Shown piece after piece: positions 58,914 to 64,000 of a DNA stretch of 64,000 bases. How positions within the stretch are numbered: the stretch's first letter is position 1; the number at the start of each line of letters is the position of its first letter. Location of the stretch: the NCBI RefSeq assembly GCF_029542205.1, contig NZ_CP113783.1, forward strand, positions 3,401,001 to 3,465,000, in the 5' to 3' direction. The translations under genes and the position numbers were made by a program. The stretch comes from Pseudoxanthomonas sp. SE1 (GTDB lineage Bacteria; Pseudomonadota; Gammaproteobacteria; Xanthomonadales; Xanthomonadaceae). Under the pieces are notes generated by a model. It searched no databases. It worked only from the letters and a program-made list of their open reading frames with translations, and was not told the DNA's origin.

Positions 58914-60089
58914 TCAGACGGCCGGCGGCGGTTGAATGTCTGTTTCATTCCCTGCATCGCAGCTTCCCGGCTGCGCATTGATCCACGCGCGGATCAGTTC
59001 GACACCCTCGCGATGGACGACCGACCGGCCCAGCTCGGGCATCATGATCGCGGGATCGTCGCTGTCCATGCGGAAATCGAAGATGGACGCCTCCGCGCTG
59101 CCCGGCACGATGTCGTGCAGCCGGTTGCCCGTGCCCTTGCCCGCGGCGATGGGCTGCTTGCAGAAACCCAGCTTCAGGCGGTCCTGCGTACCCGCATCCA
59201 GCCACAAGCCGGACGTGATGGCCGGACCGGTGGCGCTGTGGCAATGCCCGCAGTTGATGTCGAGGTAGGCACGCGCGCGCGCATCGAGGGATGCACGGGG
59301 ATCGGCCGCGTCTGCCAGCCGCGGCGGTTGCGCGGGTACGCCACTCAGATAGCCGACGCGCGCGAGGTGGGCCAACTGGTTGTCGCGACCGGCCGCATAC
59401 TCGAAGTCGCGATTGAGGTGGCGCGCCTTCAGCCCAATCGGCAGCAGTTTGCGCGACTTGTTGTCGGTGATGTGGCAGCCGCCGCACTGGTTCTGGTCGG
59501 GCACCTGGTAATTCGCGGCTTCACGGCCGCCATGCGCATCGACCAGGTCGAGCGTGACCAGTTCGCCGGTGCGCCTCAGTGTGGCTCCGGTCTGGGCGTC
59601 GTTCCATACGTAGGGAAGCGCGACCCAGCCTTCCGCACGGTGCACCAGCAGGCGCGTTTCGATCAGGCGGACCTTCGCCAGGTCCAGCGCTTCGCCTTCG
59701 AGCGAAGACGATGACGGCGGCGTGCGCGCGACCGATGCCCCATCCCATGCCTTGCCTGCGGGCAACGGGTAGTAGAACGTCTTGCTGAGGATCGTGCCCA
59801 CCGGGAAGTCGAAACTCCGGTCCGGCTGATACGTGGCTGCCATGCCCACCGGCATCCAGACGGTGCGCAGCTTGTGCGCGTAGTCGCTGAACAACGGCGT
59901 GTTGAGGTCGTAGGGCACCACGCCCTCATTGAGCCGCAACCAGCCGTCCTCGACCCGCAACACGCCCCACTCCGCCAGCGTTGCCGGCTGCCCTTCGGCA
60001 ATGAAATGCACACGGGATGCAGGCTGGCAGGCCACCAGCACCAGGCCCGCTGCCAGCAGCAGGAGGAACGCCGTGCACCGATGCCGCAT
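58914..60089 (-). CDS. Diheme c-type cytochrome lipoprotein (SO2930-like)
   Basis: 391 residues: signal peptide with lipobox LVAC (Cys21), a beta-rich N-terminal half with the ETRLLVHRAEGWVALPYVW block, and two heme sites, CGGCH (Cys202-His206) and CGHCH (Cys280-His284). A Met pair in DDPAIMMPELG could supply an axial ligand. The layout matches the SO2930 family described from Shewanella, which is paired with a beta-helix protein as here. Expected to be anchored in the envelope and to carry electrons. A Ser-rich insertion (PPSSSSLEGE, about 124-133) looks unconserved. Function unknown. Confidence 0.85.
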   Translation of the reverse strand: MRHRCTAFLLLLAAGLVLVACQPASRVHFIAEGQPATLAEWGVLRVEDGWLRLNEGVVPYDLNTPLFSDYAHKLRTVWMPVGMAATYQPDRSFDFPVGTILSKTFYYPLPAGKAWDGASVARTPPSSSSLEGEALDLAKVRLIETRLLVHRAEGWVALPYVWNDAQTGATLRRTGELVTLDLVDAHGGREAANYQVPDQNQCGGCHITDNKSRKLLPIGLKARHLNRDFEYAAGRDNQLAHLARVGYLSGVPAQPPRLADAADPRASLDARARAYLDINCGHCHSATGPAITSGLWLDAGTQDRLKLGFCKQPIAAGKGTGNRLHDIVPGSAEASIFDFRMDSDDPAIMMPELGRSVVHREGVELIRAWINAQPGSCDAGNETDIQPPPAV

Positions 60090-60098
60090 GCGTCGTCC

Positions 60099-61334
60099 TC
60101 AACCGCGCTTCAGATCGACCGCCGGCAGGCGCGGCAGTTCGCAATCGTGCGACTTCATGTCCTTGCCGGGGCTCTTGTAGCCCCCGGGCCCGTCGGCATT
60201 GACCACGCCGCTGACATCGCGCAGGCAGATCTGCGGGCCGATCTTCCTGCCGTCCACCAGGCGATCCTTGTTGAAGTAGCCGTCCCAGAGCACGTCGGGA
60301 AAGCTGCCGCGCAGGCCGTAGACCGCCACCTTCAGCGCCTTCAGGTCGAAGCCGTCGGGCGAATCCCCGCCGCCGGACAGGGTGTTGCCATGGATGAAGA
60401 TGCGCTCGGGGTAAGGATCGAAGTTCGGCGAGGCGCTGCTGTCCTTGTACCCCGTGGAGTACACGCTGGACACGATGATGTTGGCCGTCGCGTTGTCGCG
60501 GATCTCGTTGGCGAAGACCTCGATGTCGTCGTTGGAGTTGATGACGATGCCCGAGCCCGCCGGCACGCTGGCCACAGGCGTGCCCTTGGCGCCGAAGTTC
60601 TCGTGGTTGTTGGCGATCACCTTGTTGTTGTAAACGCGGATGTTGCCGCCCTGCTGTGACAGGCCGGGCATGTTGAATACCAGGATGCCGCCGGTGTTGC
60701 CGGTGGCCACGTTCTCGTAGACGTCCGCGTTGATCGTGTTCTCGACCTCGATGCCGGCGACATTCTGTTCGGCGCGGCTGCGGCGCACGATCACCCCGTC
60801 GGACTGGCCCACGTAGATCCCCGCATCGGACGCGCCGATGGACACCGTGTCCTCGATCAGCACGTTCTTCGTCAGCACCGGATAGATGCCGTAGGCACCG
60901 TTCTTCGTGCTCGGGCCACCGGTCCATTGCACTTTCACGCCCCGGATGGTGATGTTCGACGACTCGCTGATCTTGAGGCCGTCGCCCTTGGAATCCTCGA
61001 TGGTGAGGTTCTCGATGGTGAAGTCGTTGCCGTTCACCAGCAGGCCTTCCGCGCCCGCCTTCTGCCCCTTGAAGCTCAGCACGCTCTTGTCCATGCCGGC
61101 GCCCCGGATCGTCACACCGTCGGCACGCAGGCTGAGGCTGCGGTCGAAGCTGTGGCGGCCGGCCGGGATCTCGATGACATCGCCCGGCTTGGCGTCCAGC
61201 AGGCGCTCCTGCAGGGTGGCGGCGAAACCTGCATCGGCGGCCGCGACGGTATCGGTCGCGGGTGTCCCTGGCTGGCAGCCCGCCGCCAGCAACGCCAATG
61301 CGCCGGCCATCGCCAAGGAAATGTTGCGTTGCAT
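60099..61334 (-). CDS. Parallel beta-helix lipoprotein (partner of SO2930-type cytochromes)
   Basis: 411 residues with lipobox AAGC (Cys20). From about residue 45 it shows repeated short strands of the right-handed beta-helix: GDVIEIPAGRHSF, FTIENLTIEDSKGDGLKI, GIYVGQSDGVIVRRSRAEQN (each shown in part), a pattern also found in pectate lyases and other carbohydrate- or surface-acting proteins. No lyase catalytic set identified. ATG at 61334 gives the lipoprotein signal; upstream frame is not signal-like. First gene of the operon, 9 bp before the cytochrome gene. Confidence 0.85.
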   Translation of the reverse strand: MQRNISLAMAGALALLAAGCQPGTPATDTVAAADAGFAATLQERLLDAKPGDVIEIPAGRHSFDRSLSLRADGVTIRGAGMDKSVLSFKGQKAGAEGLLVNGNDFTIENLTIEDSKGDGLKISESSNITIRGVKVQWTGGPSTKNGAYGIYPVLTKNVLIEDTVSIGASDAGIYVGQSDGVIVRRSRAEQNVAGIEVENTINADVYENVATGNTGGILVFNMPGLSQQGGNIRVYNNKVIANNHENFGAKGTPVASVPAGSGIVINSNDDIEVFANEIRDNATANIIVSSVYSTGYKDSSASPNFDPYPERIFIHGNTLSGGGDSPDGFDLKALKVAVYGLRGSFPDVLWDGYFNKDRLVDGRKIGPQICLRDVSGVVNADGPGGYKSPGKDMKSHDCELPRLPAVDLKRG

Positions 61335-61390
61335 GAGTCTCCCCTCCCATACGCCTGCGTAGTGCAGGCCAGTCTGGTGGGCGGGCATGT

Positions 61391-61418
61391 GTGACACGGA
61401 GGGCGGGAGCGGCATACT
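61391..61418 (+). promoter_or_regulatory. Candidate promoter of the AraC-type regulator
   Basis: GTGACA (61391-61396), 16-bp spacer, CATACT (61413-61418); five and four matches to sigma70 boxes. It lies in the 119-bp divergent region between the regulator and the beta-helix operon, so the regulator could act on both. Confidence 0.4.
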
Positions 61419-61453
61419 AAGGGGGGGAAAGCGGACAAGCTGGAGGGGCTTCG

Positions 61454-62491
61454 ATGCGCTGGAAAACCGGACTGGGCAATCCCCTGTCGATCGCCAATCT
61501 GCCTACCAACATGCTCTGCGGGCTGGTGCTGCTTGCCGGCGAATTCGGCGTGAATGCCGAGAGCTGGTTCGCGGGCATGCGCCTGAACGTGCAGGAGATC
61601 CACGACCCGCAGGCCCGCGTGTCCTACCGCCAGGCCAGCGAGATCATCCGCCGCGCCCTGCCCACCTTGCCCATCGATGGCGTCGGCCTGGCCATGGGCG
61701 GAAAGCAGAACGGCGGCAACTTCGGCCTGCTCGGGCTGGCGATGAAGACGGCGCCCACGTTCGGCGATGCGGTGCAGATCGGCCTCGAATACCAGCGCAA
61801 CCTGGGGCCGCTGATGGACCTGGAACTGGAGGATCGCGATGAAGGCGCGTTGGCCGTGATCGCGACGGCGCCGGAGGAGGCCAACGACCTGCTGCCGTTC
61901 CTTTGCGAGGAAATGTTCGCCAGCACGCTGATGCTGGCGCGCGAACTGGCGGGCCCGGAATTCCGCCCGCTACGGCTGGAACTCGGCTATCCCGCACCCC
62001 GCTACGCTGCCCGCTACGACGACCTGTTCGGTTGCGAAGTCCGTTTCAACCAGCCGCGGCACGCCATGGTGGTGGACCGTCGCTGGCTGGAACTGCCGTT
62101 CGCCAGCTACAACCCGGTGACGTCACGGCAGGCGCTCGCGTTGTGCCAGGCACAGCTGACGGCGATGTCGTTGCGTGGCGAGACCACCGCGGCGGTGGAG
62201 CGGCAGTTGCGCCCGCGCCTGCGCGAGAACCCGCAGATGACCGACGTGGCCACCGCACTGCACCTCAGTGAGCGCACGCTGCGCCGCCAGCTCGCCGAGG
62301 AAGGCACCAGCTTCAGCGCAGTGCACGACCGCGTGCGCACGGAACGCGCGCTGGAGCTGTTGCACGACGAAGAAACGACCATTGCCACCGTCGGCAGCCA
62401 GATAGGCTTCAACGACGTGCGTGAATTCCGCCGCGCGTTCAAGCGCTGGACCGGGCACACGCCCAGCGACACGCGACGACGCCCCACGTAG
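61454..62491 (+). CDS. AraC-family regulator with arabinose-binding-like N-domain
   Basis: 345 residues: an N-terminal domain of the Arabinose_bd type (about 15-210) and a C-terminal double helix-turn-helix (about 245-340) with DVATALHLSERTLRRQL and the signature ending FNDVREFRRAFKRWTGHTPS (shown in part). Regulators of this subclass (OruR-like) control catabolism of amino acids, lipids or aromatics. Divergent from the beta-helix/cytochrome/receptor operon, 119 bp away, and so its likely activator. Its TAG stop codon is the GTAG head of a REP element. Confidence 0.88.
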   Translation: MRWKTGLGNPLSIANLPTNMLCGLVLLAGEFGVNAESWFAGMRLNVQEIHDPQARVSYRQASEIIRRALPTLPIDGVGLAMGGKQNGGNFGLLGLAMKTAPTFGDAVQIGLEYQRNLGPLMDLELEDRDEGALAVIATAPEEANDLLPFLCEEMFASTLMLARELAGPEFRPLRLELGYPAPRYAARYDDLFGCEVRFNQPRHAMVVDRRWLELPFASYNPVTSRQALALCQAQLTAMSLRGETTAAVERQLRPRLRENPQMTDVATALHLSERTLRRQLAEEGTSFSAVHDRVRTERALELLHDEETTIATVGSQIGFNDVREFRRAFKRWTGHTPSDTRRRPT

Positions 62492-62570
62492 AGCGGAGCT
62501 TGCTCCGCCGCCTTTCGTTCTCGCGCAAACCTGCCGGATGGCATCCGGCGCCGGGCAAGCCCGGCGCTAC
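62488..62570. repeat. Composite GTAG REP element
   Basis: Starts with GTAG (62488-62491) and GCGGAGC-TT-GCTCCGC, and ends with GCGCCGGGC-AA-GCCCGGCGCTAC, i.e. a second GTAG-headed hairpin on the opposite strand (GTAGCGCCGGGC). The two hairpins have different stem sequences, so two REP subfamilies are joined head-out. The first GTAG supplies the araC-type gene's stop codon. Confidence 0.8.
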
Positions 62571-62583
62571 GGGGTCTCCACGA

Positions 62584-62967
62584 TCACTCCAGCACCATCA
62601 CCGCATCGACTTCGAAAGCGGCGCCCTTCGGCAGGCCGGAGACTTCGATCGTCGAACGTGCGGGGTAAGGCGCGGCGAAATATTCCTGCATTACCGCATT
62701 GACCGCCGCGAACTGCGACAGGTCGGTCAGGTACAGACCCAGGCGCACGATGCGGTCCAGCGAGCCGCCCGCCGCTTCGGCGACGGCCTTGAGGTTGTCG
62801 AAAGCACGGCGGGCCTGCGCGCCGATGTCGCCTTCCACCAGATTGCCGGTGGCCGGATCCAGCGGGATCTGCCCCGAGAAGTACACGGTATTGCCCGCGC
62901 GCACGGCCTGCGAATACGGACCGATGGCGGCCGGCGCCTGGTCGGTTTGGATGATCTGTTTGGTCAT
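62584..62967 (-). CDS. ridA: Enamine/imine deaminase RidA
   Basis: 127-residue YjgF/YER057c/UK114 protein that hydrolyses reactive enamines/imines made by PLP enzymes. Conserved [17 protein letters not shown], the Arg in PARSTIEV and Glu in FEVDAV are present. It follows spoT on the same strand, as in the common spoT-ridA arrangement, but the two are separated by a 133-bp REP pair. Confidence 0.93.
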   Translation of the reverse strand: MTKQIIQTDQAPAAIGPYSQAVRAGNTVYFSGQIPLDPATGNLVEGDIGAQARRAFDNLKAVAEAAGGSLDRIVRLGLYLTDLSQFAAVNAVMQEYFAAPYPARSTIEVSGLPKGAAFEVDAVMVLE

Positions 62968-62996
62968 GGGCGACTCCTCAGTGGATAGCCGATTCT

Positions 62997-63129
62997 ACGT
63001 AGGGCGGGCCCAGGCCCGCCATCGCGCGCGACCCGATCACCTTCGCATTGATGGAAACAGGCAACCCAAGCGGATCGCCGCCATTGCGAACATGGGCGCC
63101 ACGACGGCGGGCCTGGGCCCGCCCTACGT
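62997..63129. repeat. REP pair (REPIN), GGGCGGGCCCAGGCCCGCC-type
   Basis: Perfect 24-bp inverted arms (62997-63020 and 63106-63129), each with a GTAG head and its own GGCGGGCC-N2-GGCCCGCC hairpin; spacer 85 bp. The right arm ends on the first base of the spoT stop codon. Its stem differs from the other REP families in the window. Confidence 0.9.
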
Positions 63130-64000
63130 CACTGCCGGCGCACGCCGTGCACGACGTTGAGGCGCCGCAGCCGTCGCATCACTTCCGCCAGGTGGTTGCG
63201 GTCGCGTACCTGGATCGAGAAGCGCAGCACGGCGACGTTGATGTCGCGCTCCAGGTATTCGACCCGCTCGATGTTGGACTGGCTCTTCGCGACCGCCGCC
63301 GCGACCTGCGCCAGCACGCCGGGGCGATTCTCCACGTCGATCAGCAGGGCGGCGTCGTAGTCGCCGGTGACCCGTGCGTCCCAGGCGATCGGCACCCAGC
63401 GCTCGGGCGATTTGCGGAATTCGGTAACGTTGGGACAATCCAGCCGATGTACCACGATGCCCTTGCCGGCCGTGTGGTAACCCATGATCTCGTCGCCCGG
63501 GATGGGCTGGCAGCACTGCGCGAAGCTGACCACGCCGCGCTCGCCACCGGTGATCAGGATCTTCTCCTGCGAGTGCTTGGAGTGGCCGCCGGCACGCAGT
63601 TCGGCGAACGCGGTCAGCGCCTGCGCCGCCTGTGCCGGCATCCAGTTGCCCAGCGCCACGTCCGCCAGGAAGGCTTCCAGGCGCGGATACTTGTGCTCGG
63701 TGAGGAAGGCCTCCAGACGCTGCTGCGGCAGCCGCTCGAGCGAACTGTCCAGGTCCTCCAGCGCACGGTCCAGCATGCGGTGGCCCAGTTGTACGGCATC
63801 CTCGTGCTCCAGTTGCTTGAGCTGGTGCCGGATCGCGGTACGCGCCTTGCTGGTGACCACGAACTCCAGCCACTGCGGCTTGGGCGCGGCCGACTTGGCG
63901 GTGATGATCTCCACGCTCTGCCCGCTGGCGAGCTTGGTGCGCAGCGGCACCAGCTTCTTGTCCACGCGCGAGGCCACGGCCTGGTTGCCCACGTCCGTGT
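63129..64000 (-). CDS. spoT: Bifunctional (p)ppGpp synthetase/hydrolase SpoT, 3' part
   Basis: C-terminal 290 residues; the gene continues beyond the right edge, so the catalytic hydrolase and synthetase domains are not in view. Visible are the end of the TGS domain (DVGNQAVASRVDKK, PLRTKLASGQSVEI), the helical domain, the conserved cysteine pair FAQCCQPIPGD of the zinc-finger/RIS region, and a C-terminal ACT domain (about the last 80 residues, VENRPGVLAQV). Orientation and ridA downstream fit the rpoZ-spoT-ridA block of gammaproteobacteria; SpoT rather than RelA is inferred from this context. Confidence 0.93.
   Translation of the reverse strand, partial: TDVGNQAVASRVDKKLVPLRTKLASGQSVEIITAKSAAPKPQWLEFVVTSKARTAIRHQLKQLEHEDAVQLGHRMLDRALEDLDSSLERLPQQRLEAFLTEHKYPRLEAFLADVALGNWMPAQAAQALTAFAELRAGGHSKHSQEKILITGGERGVVSFAQCCQPIPGDEIMGYHTAGKGIVVHRLDCPNVTEFRKSPERWVPIAWDARVTGDYDAALLIDVENRPGVLAQVAAAVAKSQSNIERVEYLERDINVAVLRFSIQVRDRNHLAEVMRRLRRLNVVHGVRRQ

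Noticed and set aside
56331..59714. Plus-strand open frame of about 1100 codons
   Set aside because: Mirror of the TonB receptor and cytochrome genes, which have clear families, signal peptides and an operon with terminator.
59695..59740. Ser-rich stretch in the cytochrome as a possible small insertion element
   Set aside because: No flanking repeats or palindrome seen; recorded only as an oddity of the protein.

Overview
The window is GC-rich bacterial chromosome, densely coded, with many 4-bp start/stop overlaps. Gene content points to Xanthomonadaceae (Lysobacterales). The pointers are cysI-cysH with a CysB-type regulator beside cysG-cysK, a pilMNOPQ operon divergent from a class A PBP, a MoxR/DUF58/Bat operon, class I FBA, type B L31 next to gltA, and REP palindromes with a GTAG head like those described in Stenotrophomonas. 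Pseudoxanthomonas or a close relative is my best guess, but genus is inference. No tRNA, rRNA, CRISPR array or phage was seen.

Layout. 1-9 kb: sulfate assimilation (cysI 3' end, cysH, CysB-like regulator, cysG, cysK), interrupted by a LytS/LytTR two-component pair, a small lipoprotein, a ParE/Phd toxin-antitoxin pair and two small membrane proteins. 9-13.7 kb: small proteins, then a MarR-EmrA-EmrB efflux operon with an operator inside its promoter. 14-33 kb: central carbon genes all on the minus strand (fba, pyk, gph-pgk, gap, tkt). These are separated by a DUF3999-DUF2339 membrane pair and, on the plus strand, ompW behind a perfect FNR-type site, an S1/P1 nuclease, modABC, a flavin-reductase-like protein and an acetyl-CoA hydrolase. 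A RAYT (REP-associated tyrosine transposase) sits between copies of its probable REP substrate at 30.5-31.2 kb. 33-41.5 kb: a dicarboxylate symporter and the six-gene MoxR/DUF58/DUF4381/BatA/BatB-C/BatD operon. 41.6-49.3 kb: pilMNOPQ and divergent PBP1A. 49.4-54.1 kb: an unrecognised conserved protein, an aldo/keto reductase, gltA, rpmE2 and a nucleoside hydrolase. 54.2-64 kb: recG, then a TonB receptor / diheme cytochrome lipoprotein / beta-helix lipoprotein operon with a divergent AraC-type regulator, then ridA and the 3' part of spoT.

The most interesting parts are two. The first is the 56.4-62.5 kb cassette, an apparent surface system of unknown substrate lying between ridA and recG. The second is the set of GTAG REP palindromes that sit exactly at gene 3' ends, in two cases supplying the stop codon, together with the RAYT whose own start codon lies in a 12-bp hairpin. 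Several regulatory layouts can be read directly: a probable leaderless MarR transcript with its operator in the promoter spacer, an FNR site before ompW, and a LacI-like palindrome upstream of pyk.
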